This document shows positions 33,468-43,512 of a DNA stretch of 64,000 nucleotides, one piece after another (within the stretch, counting starts at the first letter, position 1; each line of letters starts with the position of its first letter). A program made the position numbers and the translations under genes. This DNA is from an uncultured Helicobacter sp. (GTDB lineage Bacteria > Campylobacterota > Campylobacteria > Campylobacterales > Helicobacteraceae): positions 120,956-184,955 of the forward strand of contig NZ_CAJTLL010000002.1 in NCBI RefSeq assembly GCF_910577135.1, read 5' to 3'. The notes below the pieces were generated by a model. That model saw nothing but the letters and a program-made list of their open reading frames with translations. It did not search any database and had not been told where the DNA came from.

Positions 33468-34673
33468 ATGCTTATTGTGCAAAAATATGGCGGCACAAGT
33501 ATGGGGGATTGTGATAGAATCCGCAATGTCGCCCAACGTGTCATTCAAAGCAAAGTACAGGGAAATACTCTTGTGATTGTTGTATCTGCGATGAGCGGAG
33601 AGACTGATAGACTTATTGGCTTTGCACAGCACTTTACGCCCCTCCCAAACACAAAAGAAATGGATATGCTTTTAAGCTCTGGAGAGCGCATTACAGCTGC
33701 ACTTCTTGCTATTGCCCTAGAATCTATGGGGGTGAAAGCTATTTCCTTAAGCGGCAGAGGGGCGGGGATTATAACCGATAATTTTCACACAAAAGCACGT
33801 ATTGAATATATCGACACAACAAAAATCTTTCACTTTCTTAATGAAGGCTATGTCGTGGTTGTAGCAGGATTCCAAGGTATCTCTACCAATGGTGAGGTAA
33901 CCACACTAGGACGTGGCGGGAGTGATCTCTCTGCTGTGGCATTAGCCGGTGCGCTCAATGCTGATAAGTGTGAGATTTATAGCGATGTTGATGGTGTTTA
34001 TACCACAGACCCACGCATTGTCAAAGAGGCAAGAAAGTTAGAAAAAATTAGCTATGATGAAATGCTAGAGCTTGCCTCTATGGGCGCAAAAGTCTTGCTT
34101 AATCGCTCTGTGGAATTAGCAAAAAAGCTTAATGTTAAGCTACTTTGTGCGAGTTCATTTACCCAAAGCGAAGGCACACTTATCACTAAAGAGGAGGATA
34201 TAATGGAAAAACCTATTGTAAGTGGCGTAGCACTCGATAAGAATCAAGCACGAGTAAGTCTTGCTGATGTGCTAGACCGCCCGGGTATTGCCGCAGATAT
34301 TTTTGGGCTTTTGGCAGATAATAATATTAATGTTGATATGATTGTCCAAACTATTGGACGTGATGGTAAGACAGATATTGACTTCACTATCCCCAAAACA
34401 GAAATAAGTCTAGTGCAGCAAGTTTTAGAGAAATTCAAAGATGATTTTGGCAATATCGAATATGATAACAATATTGCGAAAGTCTCTATTGTGGGTGTAG
34501 GTATGAAGTCCCATTCAGGAGTGGCAAGCACGGCTTTTAAGGCATTGGCAGAGGATAATATCAATATTATGATGATAAGCACGAGCGAAATTAAGATTTC
34601 TATGATTATTAGTATCGAATTTGCCCAAGAAGCCGTAAGAAAACTCCATAGTGTATATAAACTTGAGCAGTGA
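33468..34673 (+). CDS. lysC: Aspartate kinase
   Basis: Catalyses the first step from aspartate to lysine/diaminopimelate, threonine and methionine. The kinase domain starts LIVQKYGGTSMGD; SGRGAGI and TTLGRGGSDLSAVALA follow. Two ACT domains lie at about residues 265-400 (GIAADIFGLLADNNINVDMI and GVASTAFKALAEDNINIMMI), where feedback inhibitors bind. AAGGTATAGAT precedes the ATG. hobA, holB and folP follow directly, as in H. pylori HP1229-HP1232, so it probably leads that operon. Confidence 0.96.
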   Translation: MLIVQKYGGTSMGDCDRIRNVAQRVIQSKVQGNTLVIVVSAMSGETDRLIGFAQHFTPLPNTKEMDMLLSSGERITAALLAIALESMGVKAISLSGRGAGIITDNFHTKARIEYIDTTKIFHFLNEGYVVVVAGFQGISTNGEVTTLGRGGSDLSAVALAGALNADKCEIYSDVDGVYTTDPRIVKEARKLEKISYDEMLELASMGAKVLLNRSVELAKKLNVKLLCASSFTQSEGTLITKEEDIMEKPIVSGVALDKNQARVSLADVLDRPGIAADIFGLLADNNINVDMIVQTIGRDGKTDIDFTIPKTEISLVQQVLEKFKDDFGNIEYDNNIAKVSIVGVGMKSHSGVASTAFKALAEDNINIMMISTSEIKISMIISIEFAQEAVRKLHSVYKLEQ

Positions 34674-34694
34674 TTGATACCCAAAAGGGCAAAT

Positions 34695-35240
34695 ATGCAA
34701 AACATTAACGATTGGCTTTTAGATACCATACGTGAAGATGAAAAAAAAGGTGTGATGTGTGGCTGGATAGAGGAAAAGCGATTTTTATTTTTGCGTGATA
34801 TGGCACGTGTCATTTCACATATTATGAATGGTGGTAGCCTCATTGTCCTCACAGATGAAGCCCGCAAGTGGTTTGGTGAATACATTATCCAACATATCAA
34901 TCAACCACACAAAGGACGACCATTTTTCCCTATTATTCAAATTAAACATTTGCACGATATGATAGATTCTAATGCACAAGGTGATGTGAGAGGATTTAAA
35001 CTCATTAGTAATATGCTTGATATGATGTATGCAAATTATAGATTCTGGTATATTGGCAAAAAAAATATGCGCGCAAGCTTTGCCAAAAGCTATGGTGATG
35101 GGTGGTATTGGATATTTGATGAAAATGATATGTTTAGCCCTACTGATGAGCATTTAGATTATAAGCTTATTAGTCTTTTTAAACTCTTTGACAGAGCGAT
35201 TCTAGCGGCTATGCTGAATAAAATTTCACTTGATATATAA
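34695..35240 (+). CDS. hobA: DnaA-binding initiator-regulator HobA
   Basis: HobA tetramers bind DnaA domain I and promote its assembly at oriC; the protein is specific to Campylobacterota (DiaA is the structural counterpart in E. coli). Here 181 residues. Sequence features shared with H. pylori HobA (HP1230) include the N-terminal DW segment, ISHIMNGGSLIVLTDEARKW, RFWYIGK, and LDYKLISLFKLFDRAI near the end. The ATG at 34695 has AAAGGG 6 bases before it; an upstream TTG at 34674 right after the lysC stop is less likely. It lies between lysC and holB as in H. pylori. Confidence 0.9.
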   Translation: MQNINDWLLDTIREDEKKGVMCGWIEEKRFLFLRDMARVISHIMNGGSLIVLTDEARKWFGEYIIQHINQPHKGRPFFPIIQIKHLHDMIDSNAQGDVRGFKLISNMLDMMYANYRFWYIGKKNMRASFAKSYGDGWYWIFDENDMFSPTDEHLDYKLISLFKLFDRAILAAMLNKISLDI

Positions 35241-35249
35241 GGGGCTTCA

Positions 35250-35870
35250 ATGATAGGACTTATCCATATCACACCCCTTATGGACGAGCTCATAGAGGAT
35301 CTTATAAACAATCGCGACCCGCAATATTACAAGATTTTTAGGGAAGAAGATTTAAAAATTGATATTGCCAAAGAAATAATCGCACAAAGCTATCTCACTT
35401 ATGAGCAGGAAATGCTTATTGTCATTGCTGCAAATAAATACAATATCGCCGCACAAAACGCGCTTTTAAAAATTATTGAAGAGCCACCAGAGAAAGTGCA
35501 ATTTATCATCATCGCTAAAAATAAAAATGCCCTTATCCCCACTATCCGCTCTCGTATGCGTCTTATAGTACATAAACACAAGGCATTTATCCCACCCTTT
35601 GAGCTCGATGTCAAAAAGCTAAGCTTAGAATCTATCTATACATTTTGTAAGCAAAACGATAGTGCTAATCACAGCAAGGAGGCTATTAAACTGCGGATTC
35701 AATCTTTGCTTTTTGCCCTTTTTGAGGCAAAGATTACACTCACACAAAAAGAGCTTTCTTTGTTTGATAAAGCCATAGCGCTTAATCAAAACGACGCCAC
35801 AGAGAAGCAAAACTACATCTTTTTGCCCCTCCTGCTTAGAATCTACCAAAAACAAAAGGGTAAAAAATGA
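35250..35870 (+). CDS. holB: DNA polymerase III delta-prime subunit (short form)
   Basis: A clamp-loader subunit, 206 residues, much shorter than E. coli delta-prime, as in H. pylori HP1231. The segment AAQNALLKIIEEPPEKVQFI followed by TIRSRM corresponds to the conserved ALLKxLEEPP and SRC region (here SRM). No P-loop is visible, as expected for delta-prime. Its last bases overlap the start of folP by 4 (ATGA), and hobA ends 9 bases before it. Two replication genes side by side. Confidence 0.88.
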   Translation: MIGLIHITPLMDELIEDLINNRDPQYYKIFREEDLKIDIAKEIIAQSYLTYEQEMLIVIAANKYNIAAQNALLKIIEEPPEKVQFIIIAKNKNALIPTIRSRMRLIVHKHKAFIPPFELDVKKLSLESIYTFCKQNDSANHSKEAIKLRIQSLLFALFEAKITLTQKELSLFDKAIALNQNDATEKQNYIFLPLLLRIYQKQKGKK

Positions 35871-36997
35871 TAGTCAAAAGGCTAAATATTGCCTCCATTC
35901 CACAAGCGATACAATCCATGGGAACAGACACTATGGGACAAAAGATTATGAGTAAAAAGGCGCAGATTCTTGCCTTTGAGATACGCAATTTAAGCTTTGA
36001 AGCGGCAAATATCCTTAAGCAAGAAGCTTTAAGTGTAGGTGGGGAATGCGCCACACCAAGAGGCACTATCACACATAAAGGAGAGCATATCGCCCTGCTT
36101 TTTGGCACACAAGCCCAATTTGCAAAATTACTCCCTAAACTCGCCCTGCAGCCCTTTGGACTAAAATCACTTAAAAAGACATTAGAATCCCATTTACGTC
36201 CATTCCATCATACGCCTGAAATAATGGCGATTGTGAATGTTACGCCTGATAGCTTTTATGCTGCCTCAAGGCAAAGTCCGCAAAGCGCAATACACAGAAT
36301 CTGCTCACTTTTAGAAAAGGATATAACTTATATTGATGTTGGTGCGGCAAGCTCCCGCCCGGGGAGTGAATTGCTAGATTCACAAGAGGAGATAGCCCGT
36401 CTTAAGCCTGTGGTAGAATATATTGTCTCCCATCATCTCTATGATAAAAAATGCTTTAGTATAGATACTTATAATCCCAAAACCGCTGATTACGCCCTTT
36501 GCAATGGATTTAGCATCATTAATGATGTGAGTGGATTTAGCCATAATGATATGGCAAAAATTTGCGCTAAGCATAAAGCTAGGGCGATTTTAATGCACAC
36601 TAAAGGCACACCTAAAATAATGCAGAATCTTACTCATACCTACACGCATTTATTTGATGAGATAGATAGATTTTTTATCGATAAAATCGCTACTTTTAAA
36701 GACGCGGGTGTGGAGGATATAGTCCTTGATATTGGATTTGGATTTGCTAAAAATAAGGAGCAAAATCTCGCTCTTATCAAACATTTATCACATTTTTTAC
36801 ATTTTGGACTGCCCTTGCTTGTAGGGGCTAGTCGTAAAAATACCATAGGAGAAATCACAGGCAAAGAAGCAGAAGAGAGACTTTCAGGCACACTTGCCCT
36901 GCATTTATATGCCCTACAAAATGGGGCAAGTATCTTACGTGCGCACGATGAAGACGCGCATATTGATATGTTAAAAATACATAAGGCAATGCAATGA
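35867..36997 (+). CDS. folP: Dihydropteroate synthase
   Basis: Joins p-aminobenzoate to hydroxymethyl-dihydropterin pyrophosphate in folate synthesis; the sulfonamide target. The first ~110 residues are an extra N-terminal extension, typical of Helicobacter. The catalytic part has IMAIVNVTPDSFY, DVGAASSRPGS, INDVSGFSH, ILMHTKGTP and LVGASRKN in the usual order. Length 376. It overlaps both neighbours by 4 bases, so translation of holB, folP and the next gene is coupled. Confidence 0.94.
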   Translation: MIVKRLNIASIPQAIQSMGTDTMGQKIMSKKAQILAFEIRNLSFEAANILKQEALSVGGECATPRGTITHKGEHIALLFGTQAQFAKLLPKLALQPFGLKSLKKTLESHLRPFHHTPEIMAIVNVTPDSFYAASRQSPQSAIHRICSLLEKDITYIDVGAASSRPGSELLDSQEEIARLKPVVEYIVSHHLYDKKCFSIDTYNPKTADYALCNGFSIINDVSGFSHNDMAKICAKHKARAILMHTKGTPKIMQNLTHTYTHLFDEIDRFFIDKIATFKDAGVEDIVLDIGFGFAKNKEQNLALIKHLSHFLHFGLPLLVGASRKNTIGEITGKEAEERLSGTLALHLYALQNGASILRAHDEDAHIDMLKIHKAMQ

Positions 36998-37980
36998 ATA
37001 TACGAGGTGATATAACGCTCATCAAGGCATTTTTACTGCGACACGGACATACCGAGCAGGAATTAGAGAATCTTGAACGTGATGAGATGATAAACCTCTA
37101 TGAGAAGGACACCCGCACACAGACATTAAACTTCTTACACTTTATAGACGAAGATTCTTATGCTGTAAAAAGCACACTTGATGAGGCGGATATTGGGGAT
37201 CTTAAAACGCAAGTGCGTGAAAATGCGGATAATACTTTTATGCTGATTGAACTCATAAGAGAAGGCTTTAATCACTTTAGCTATAGCGATATTGCTGATA
37301 TTTTAACTATGAATGTAAAAAATATATCTGTGCATAAATTACAGAGAATCTTGCGTATTGCTTATCGTGAATTTCAAGAAACACTTTTAGATCAAATCGC
37401 TAAACACCTCAAAGGAATGCCTATTGAAGAATATAAAACTATATTAAATTTTTATGAAAAAAACCGCGATGACATCGCACGATTAAAAAAAACTATTGCT
37501 GAACTCACCGATGAAACAAAACGACGGCAAATTGTGGATATGGCGCGTTTAAAACTGCTTGTTGTAAAAGATTTTATGCCAAAAAATATTTTTAATGAAA
37601 CCTACAAAGAGTATTTAAACAATATCCCCGAGAAACTTAATCTTGTAGCTGAAATCCGCCAACTCACGGGTATGTACTCTAAAAATTACCTCAAAAATAT
37701 CCCTTATGAAGAACTTGAAATCTTAAAAGAGAGAATCCTTGAAGATAAAAGACGAGATGAACGTGATCAAAAAGTCTATGCCCAATATATTCAAATGCTT
37801 GAAGAATCTATGTATGGGAGCGATGAGCAGGAATTTAGCAGTGCCTGTATTAAGATTATCACAACCTCTAACCAAGCCCAACTGGCTATGGTTATGGATT
37901 ACCTCAGTGCAAAAAATCCTGTGTTTCTTAACCGGTTTGATAGTCTTCTACGGGATTTTAAAAAGAATCTTAAGCATTAA
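36994..37980 (+). CDS. Conserved Campylobacterota protein of unknown function
   Basis: A soluble, highly charged, mostly helical protein of 328 residues with no signal peptide or membrane segment. Coiled-coil-prone stretches occur at about 150-190 (NRDDIARLKKTIAELTDETK) and about 250-270. No catalytic motif was recognised. It starts within the last codons of folP (ATGA overlap) and occupies the HP1233 position of H. pylori. Conservation of place suggests a housekeeping role but none can be assigned from the sequence. Confidence 0.8.
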   Translation: MNIRGDITLIKAFLLRHGHTEQELENLERDEMINLYEKDTRTQTLNFLHFIDEDSYAVKSTLDEADIGDLKTQVRENADNTFMLIELIREGFNHFSYSDIADILTMNVKNISVHKLQRILRIAYREFQETLLDQIAKHLKGMPIEEYKTILNFYEKNRDDIARLKKTIAELTDETKRRQIVDMARLKLLVVKDFMPKNIFNETYKEYLNNIPEKLNLVAEIRQLTGMYSKNYLKNIPYEELEILKERILEDKRRDERDQKVYAQYIQMLEESMYGSDEQEFSSACIKIITTSNQAQLAMVMDYLSAKNPVFLNRFDSLLRDFKKNLKH

Positions 37981-38063
37981 AACAAAAAGACAAGGATATT
38001 ATTATGCAATTAAAAGCATATTCTTACAATACGCTTTGGCAACCAAAACAAGGATAACAAATA

Positions 38064-39365
38064 ATGAAATATATCTGTGCCCTTATGCTCTCTCTTAGTA
38101 TAGCATTGGGGGATTCTGAATTTGTAGATTTCAATAGGCTTGAAGAGGAATTTCATATCCATAAGCCCACAATTAAGCAGGATATGAGTATTGATGAATT
38201 TATTGAACGCATAGAGCAAAACTCTACTTATCTTGCTAAATCCCGTGCGATGGCGCAAAGTCTCCTTTATGAAGGGAAGGCAAATCGTGCGTGGAATAGC
38301 CCCTATATTGACGCGGAAGTTACTCGTGTAAAATCCCCAGCTGGTGGCACACAGCCTGAAAGTCTTATTTTATTTATGCTTGCTCCACGATTGCCGTGGG
38401 TGAGCTACACTCTCTCTCAAAGCTATCAAAACAAAATTCTAAGGCAAGAAAAATCCTATGAGCTAACCAAGCGTCTCGCCCTCATTAGTGCAAAACGTCT
38501 CTACCTAGACTATCTAGTCCTGAATGAGCAGCATCAAATCTACACCACACGTTATGAAAATGCCAAAAACCAGCTTAAAATCTCGCAAGTGCAATATGAA
38601 GCAGGACGTATCAGCAAAGCCCAATATCTCTTTTTCAAAAGCGATTTTCTCTCTACCAAAGTCGCACTCAAAACCTCTTACACAGAAATGCTTAACACCC
38701 TTAATGCTCTTAAAGTCATACTTGGCATCACAACTCAAGATAGCGACTTACACATTAATGGCTTAGACTTTGCATTCTTACATTCAATTGATACTCCCTA
38801 TCTTGAAAAAAATTTAAAAGAAAATCTCTATTTGGATATTATTGCCCTTGATATTAAAGACTATCAATATAGTGCCAAAATCGCCTCGCAAAGCCGATTT
38901 GATAGCTTTGAAATCGGGGGTGGGATTAACACAAGTGAAACAAGCAATGGTGTGGTGTTTAAAATCAAAGTTCCCCTACCACTTACGACTAAATACGGCA
39001 ATCAAAAAGCTATGTATCTTGCCTTGCAAAGCGGCGCTATACGTGAGAGCGAAATCTTAAAGGATTCACTATTAATGAATGCAAAATCCTATCTCGAACA
39101 GCTTGATGTGAAACAAGAAATCATCGCTTTAGCTAAAGATGATGAAAATAATCGTGCAGAACTCAGTGAAACCTCACGTATTGGCTATGAAGCGGGGAAA
39201 ATCAGCGCATTTGAATATCTAAGTGTTAAAAATGAGCATTTAGACGCGATGATAGCTACCACACAGGCAAAACGTGATTACATATCTACACTTGCCAAAC
39301 TAGAAGAGACATTAAGCTCCGTGCTGAATCTCCCTCTAACCTCATCTACAAAGGAAAAATCGTGA
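38064..39365 (+). CDS. Outer-membrane factor of heavy-metal efflux (TolC/CznC-like)
   Basis: A 433-residue exported protein; the signal peptide is about MKYICALMLSLSIALG. The body is long amphipathic helices with the internal repeat of the OEP/TolC family (YEAGRISKAQYLFFKSDFL and YEAGKISAFEYLSVKNEHLD). It would be the trimeric outer-membrane channel of the efflux pump whose other parts follow. AAGGA lies about 9 bases before the ATG. It is the first gene of the three-gene operon and overlaps the adaptor gene by 4 bases. The closest named system from gene order and size is CznABC of H. pylori. Confidence 0.87.
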   Translation: MKYICALMLSLSIALGDSEFVDFNRLEEEFHIHKPTIKQDMSIDEFIERIEQNSTYLAKSRAMAQSLLYEGKANRAWNSPYIDAEVTRVKSPAGGTQPESLILFMLAPRLPWVSYTLSQSYQNKILRQEKSYELTKRLALISAKRLYLDYLVLNEQHQIYTTRYENAKNQLKISQVQYEAGRISKAQYLFFKSDFLSTKVALKTSYTEMLNTLNALKVILGITTQDSDLHINGLDFAFLHSIDTPYLEKNLKENLYLDIIALDIKDYQYSAKIASQSRFDSFEIGGGINTSETSNGVVFKIKVPLPLTTKYGNQKAMYLALQSGAIRESEILKDSLLMNAKSYLEQLDVKQEIIALAKDDENNRAELSETSRIGYEAGKISAFEYLSVKNEHLDAMIATTQAKRDYISTLAKLEETLSSVLNLPLTSSTKEKS

Positions 39366-40450
39366 AAAAAACTCTATGGTTTGCTCCCTTCATCTTTATG
39401 CAATTTGCCCTCTGCTTTGAAGAGATTGTCATTTCACTTGAGGAAATTAGCAAAAATGGTATTAAAATGATTCCCCTTAATCAAGCCTTTAACACCAAGG
39501 GTGTGCCATTTAACGCTCTCATTGACTTTGATGATAAAAGCTCTACCACACAAAGCTCAAGTTTTGAAACCATTGTTGTAAATATCTACAAACGTGAGGG
39601 CGAACTCGTCCAAAAAGGAGATTTAATCTGTGATATTAGCTCAAATGAGCTAAGTGCACTCTTTTTTGAGCTTACCAATACGCAGGAGCGATTAAAAATT
39701 GCCGCTGAAAATGAAGCTAAAGACAAATCGCTTTATAAAGCAGGAGTGATCTCCAAGCGCGAATATCAATTAAGCTATCTTACAATGAATGAATTGCGCT
39801 TAAAACTTAATGAGATTAAATCAAAGCTTGATTTACTCGGCATCGACCCTAACTTTATCAAAAATGGCTCTCAAGGCAAATACGGCTTCCCTGTGGTGGC
39901 AAAGGCTTCAGGGATTCTATCCGTGGCTCCAAAGCAAAGCGGTGAGAAAATCGAAGCCTTTACCCCTTATGTGAGAATCTCAAAAAATACCGATAATATG
40001 AGCAATAATCTCCTAGGACGTATTAAAATCCCCCTCCACCTCTCGCATCATATCCAAAAAGGTGCTCCTGTCTTTGATGATAATGGCAACAGAATCGGTG
40101 AGATTGAAACCTTATCCGTGGTGATAGATAAAATCTCAAATACCATTCTTGCTACGGCAAATATCCGCAATACCAATCTCAAAGTGGGTGAAATGCTAGA
40201 GGTATATATCGATGGATTACTGCCTAAGGGGACGATTCTCATCCCTTCATCGGCTGTTATCAAAAATGGCAATGACTACCTTGTGTTTGTCCAAAGTGCT
40301 AAGGGCTTTAAACCTACCAAAATAGAAGTCGTTGAAGAGCGCGATAGTAGCTTTGTGATTAACCCTAAAGGATTAACTAATCAAAACAAGATTGCCACAG
40401 GCAATATCATTAGTCTTAAAGGCATAATGGACGGACTTGGGAGAGAGTAA
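39362..40450 (+). CDS. Periplasmic adaptor of heavy-metal RND efflux (CznB-like)
   Basis: A 362-residue membrane-fusion protein. Signal peptide about MKKTLWFAPFIFMQFALC. A lipoyl/barrel-sandwich half (IVVNIYKREGELVQKGDLIC), a coiled-coil hairpin (about 105-165), the returning lipoyl half (VVAKASGILSVAPKQSGEKI), a beta-barrel and a membrane-proximal part (GTILIPSSAVIKNGNDYLVF) are in the usual order. It links the RND pump to the outer-membrane factor. Overlaps its upstream neighbour by 4 bases and the pump gene by 1. Confidence 0.87.
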   Translation: MKKTLWFAPFIFMQFALCFEEIVISLEEISKNGIKMIPLNQAFNTKGVPFNALIDFDDKSSTTQSSSFETIVVNIYKREGELVQKGDLICDISSNELSALFFELTNTQERLKIAAENEAKDKSLYKAGVISKREYQLSYLTMNELRLKLNEIKSKLDLLGIDPNFIKNGSQGKYGFPVVAKASGILSVAPKQSGEKIEAFTPYVRISKNTDNMSNNLLGRIKIPLHLSHHIQKGAPVFDDNGNRIGEIETLSVVIDKISNTILATANIRNTNLKVGEMLEVYIDGLLPKGTILIPSSAVIKNGNDYLVFVQSAKGFKPTKIEVVEERDSSFVINPKGLTNQNKIATGNIISLKGIMDGLGRE

Positions 40451-43400
40451 TGCTATCTAAAATTATTGAATCTGCCCTCCGCCAACGTATGATTGTTATC
40501 TTGAGTGCAATTATGCTTTTTATATTTGGTGTGTATTCATTTTTTACCATTCCCATTGATGCTTTCCCTGATGTCTCCTCCACACAGGTAAAAATCGTCC
40601 TCAAAGCCCCGGGTATGGCGCCAGAAGAGGTAGAAAATCGCGTTGTGCGTCCTTTAGAGCTAGAATTACTTGGTTTGCCTAATCAAAAGAGTTTGCGCAG
40701 CCTCTCAAAATACGGCATTGCCGATATTACTATTGATTTTAATGATGGCACAGATATTTATCTCGCGCGTAATATGGTCAATGAAAAGCTCTCTACCACT
40801 ATGGGCGATTTGCCCTCAGGCGTAAGCGGCAGCTTAGTCCCTATTGTAACGCCACTAAGCGATATGTTTATGTTCACTCTTGAAAGCGATGGCTCTATAA
40901 GCGAGGTGCAAAAGCGCCAACTCCTTGATTTCACTATTCGCCCGGCATTGCGCAATATCAAAGGCGTGGCGGATATTAACCGCTTAGGCGGGTATGCTAA
41001 GGCGATTGTAGTCGTGCCAGATTTTGATGATATGGCACGACTTGGGATCACTATTAGCAATTTAGAAGAAGTACTTGATGCGAATCTCAAAAATGATGGC
41101 GCTGGGCGGGTATCACGCGATGAGGAGAGCTTTATTGTGAAGATTCAAACAGGCGCGATGGATATCCAGCAAATCAAAAGTATCCCTATTATTACAAAAT
41201 ATGGCTATACGCAGATAGGTAACTTTTGCGATGTGGTAGAGCATCATATGACACGCCTTGGGCTCACTACCATTGATGGCAAGGGTGAGACCACACAAGG
41301 CTTAGTGCTATCGCTTAAAGGGGCAAATTCACGTGATGCGATTAAAGATATAAAAGTCAAAATGGAGGAGTTAAAAGCAGAATTACCAGAGAATCTAGAA
41401 ATGCGTGTATTCTATGACCGCTCAGAGCTGACACAAAAAGCTGTGAATAATGTGATTAAAACACTTGCAGAGGCTATTATTTTGATTGTGGTTTTGCTCT
41501 TTTTGTTTCTAGGAGATGTCCGCGCAGCTGTGGCTGTGAGCGTTATCCTGCCTCTTGCTATTGCTGTGGCTTTTGTGATGATGCGCTATTATGGCATTTC
41601 GGCAAATCTTATGAGTCTTGGGGGTTTAGCTATTGCAGTGGGAATCTTGGTAGATTCTGCTGTGGTTACCGTTGAAAATGCCTTTGAAAAACTAAGTTTA
41701 GCTAAAAACTCACATAAGCTCCACACGATTTATCGCGCCTGTAAGGAAATCTCCGTATCTGTTTTTAGCGGAATCCTTATTATCATCGTCTTTTTTGTCC
41801 CTATTCTCACTCTTGAGGGGTTAGAGGGCAAGTTCTTTGTCCCACTTGCTCAAACGATTGTATTTGCCCTGCTTGGCTCACTCATACTCTCTATGACCGT
41901 TATTCCTGTAATTAGCTCATTTGTGTTAAAAGCCACATCACATCACGAAACCAAAGTTACACAATTCTTTCATAGAATCTACGCTCCTATGCTGCATTTT
42001 GCCCTCACAAAGACAAAAATTTTGCTTTGTGGAGCGGCAGGCTTCCTTATTTTAAGCTTCTCTCTCTTCCCATTTATAGGAAGTGCCTTTATGCCTACCC
42101 TGCAAGAAGGCAATTTAGTACTCAATATTGAATCTAGCCCCTCTATCTCGCTAGAGCAAAGCCGCGATATGATGTTACTTATACAAAAAGAATTGCTAGA
42201 GAGGGTGTCAGAGATTAAAAGCGTTGTAACACGCACAGGTGCTGATGAAGTGGGGCTAGACCCTGCAGGATTCAACCAAAGCGATGCGTTTATATCCTTT
42301 AAACCTAAAGAGCAATGGCAAGCAAAAAATATGGAGGAGATAGAGGATAAAATCCGCGATGTAGTGAGTGATTTTAAGGGTATGAATATTGCCCTTGTGC
42401 AGCCTATTGATATGAGGATTTCCGAAATGCTTACCGGTGTTCGGGGTGATTTAGCCATCAAAATCTTTGGCTTAGAGATTGAAAAGCTCAACGAGCTAAG
42501 CACACAAATTGTAAATGTTCTCAAAAACATTCAAGGCTCGGCTGAAGTCTTCACCACACTTAATAAAGGGGTAAATTATCTTTATGTAACGCCCCAGCAC
42601 TCCGTAATGGCAAGCACAGGTATTTCAAGCGATGAGCTTACCAAATTTATGCGCTCTAGCCTTGAGGGCATTATTGTTACATATATCCCACAGGGCTTTG
42701 CAAGAATCCCCGTTATCATTCGTCAAGATGCCGATATTGCCTCGGATATTACCAAGCTTAAAAGCCTGCAAATGAGTTCATTAGATGGGAATCCTGTGCC
42801 TATTAGCTCGGTAGCAAACATTAAAGAAGTCGATGGACCCGTGCAGATTCAAAGGGAGCAGTCTAAGCGCTATAGTGTCGTGCGAAGCAATGTGATAGGG
42901 CGCGATTTGGGCGGGTTTGTCGAGGAAGCAAAGCAAAAAATTGCCGCACAAGTAGAGCTGCCAGAGGGTTACTCTATTGTCTATGGAGGGCAGTTTGAGA
43001 ATCAACAGCGCGCTAATAAACGATTCTCTACCGTTATTCCACTTAGTATTTTAGCTATATTTTTCATTCTCTTTTTTACCCTTAAATCCGTCTCTCTCTC
43101 TTTGCTGATTTTGCTCAATATTCCCTTTGCCGTTACTGGTGGGCTTATCTCACTCTTTTTATCGGGGGAATATATTTCTGTCCCTGCTTCTGTGGGCTTT
43201 ATCGCACTTTTTGGTATTGCCGTTCTCAATGGCGTAGTGATGGTGGGCTATTTCTTGCAACTACTTAAAGAGGGATATAGCCTTGATGATACGATTGTAA
43301 TTGGGGCAAAGCGGCGATTACGTCCGGTGCTAATGACGGCATTTATCGCAGGATTTGGGCTTGTGCCTATGCTGCTCTCTTCTGGTGTGGGAAGCGAAGT

Positions 43401-43512
43401 GCAAAAACCCCTAGCTATTGTCGTTCTAGGTGGGCTTGTAACTTCCTCAATACTCACATTGCTTATCCTCCCACCACTCTTTAGAATAGTCGTGCGCAAA
43501 ATTGGCATATAG
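40450..43512 (+). CDS. Heavy-metal efflux RND pump (CznA/CzcA/CusA family)
   Basis: A 1020-residue inner-membrane pump with 12 membrane helices in two repeats and two large periplasmic loops. The start MLSKIIESALRQRMIVILSA, the FPDVSSTQVKIVLKAPGMAP segment and GGLAIAVGILVDSAVVTVEN (helix 4, single Asp proton-relay residue) are those of the heavy-metal HME-RND class. H. pylori CznA exports Cd, Zn and Ni and matters for urease and gastric life; which metals this one moves is not shown by the sequence. No adjacent metal regulator was found. Confidence 0.93.
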   Translation: MLSKIIESALRQRMIVILSAIMLFIFGVYSFFTIPIDAFPDVSSTQVKIVLKAPGMAPEEVENRVVRPLELELLGLPNQKSLRSLSKYGIADITIDFNDGTDIYLARNMVNEKLSTTMGDLPSGVSGSLVPIVTPLSDMFMFTLESDGSISEVQKRQLLDFTIRPALRNIKGVADINRLGGYAKAIVVVPDFDDMARLGITISNLEEVLDANLKNDGAGRVSRDEESFIVKIQTGAMDIQQIKSIPIITKYGYTQIGNFCDVVEHHMTRLGLTTIDGKGETTQGLVLSLKGANSRDAIKDIKVKMEELKAELPENLEMRVFYDRSELTQKAVNNVIKTLAEAIILIVVLLFLFLGDVRAAVAVSVILPLAIAVAFVMMRYYGISANLMSLGGLAIAVGILVDSAVVTVENAFEKLSLAKNSHKLHTIYRACKEISVSVFSGILIIIVFFVPILTLEGLEGKFFVPLAQTIVFALLGSLILSMTVIPVISSFVLKATSHHETKVTQFFHRIYAPMLHFALTKTKILLCGAAGFLILSFSLFPFIGSAFMPTLQEGNLVLNIESSPSISLEQSRDMMLLIQKELLERVSEIKSVVTRTGADEVGLDPAGFNQSDAFISFKPKEQWQAKNMEEIEDKIRDVVSDFKGMNIALVQPIDMRISEMLTGVRGDLAIKIFGLEIEKLNELSTQIVNVLKNIQGSAEVFTTLNKGVNYLYVTPQHSVMASTGISSDELTKFMRSSLEGIIVTYIPQGFARIPVIIRQDADIASDITKLKSLQMSSLDGNPVPISSVANIKEVDGPVQIQREQSKRYSVVRSNVIGRDLGGFVEEAKQKIAAQVELPEGYSIVYGGQFENQQRANKRFSTVIPLSILAIFFILFFTLKSVSLSLLILLNIPFAVTGGLISLFLSGEYISVPASVGFIALFGIAVLNGVVMVGYFLQLLKEGYSLDDTIVIGAKRRLRPVLMTAFIAGFGLVPMLLSSGVGSEVQKPLAIVVLGGLVTSSILTLLILPPLFRIVVRKIGI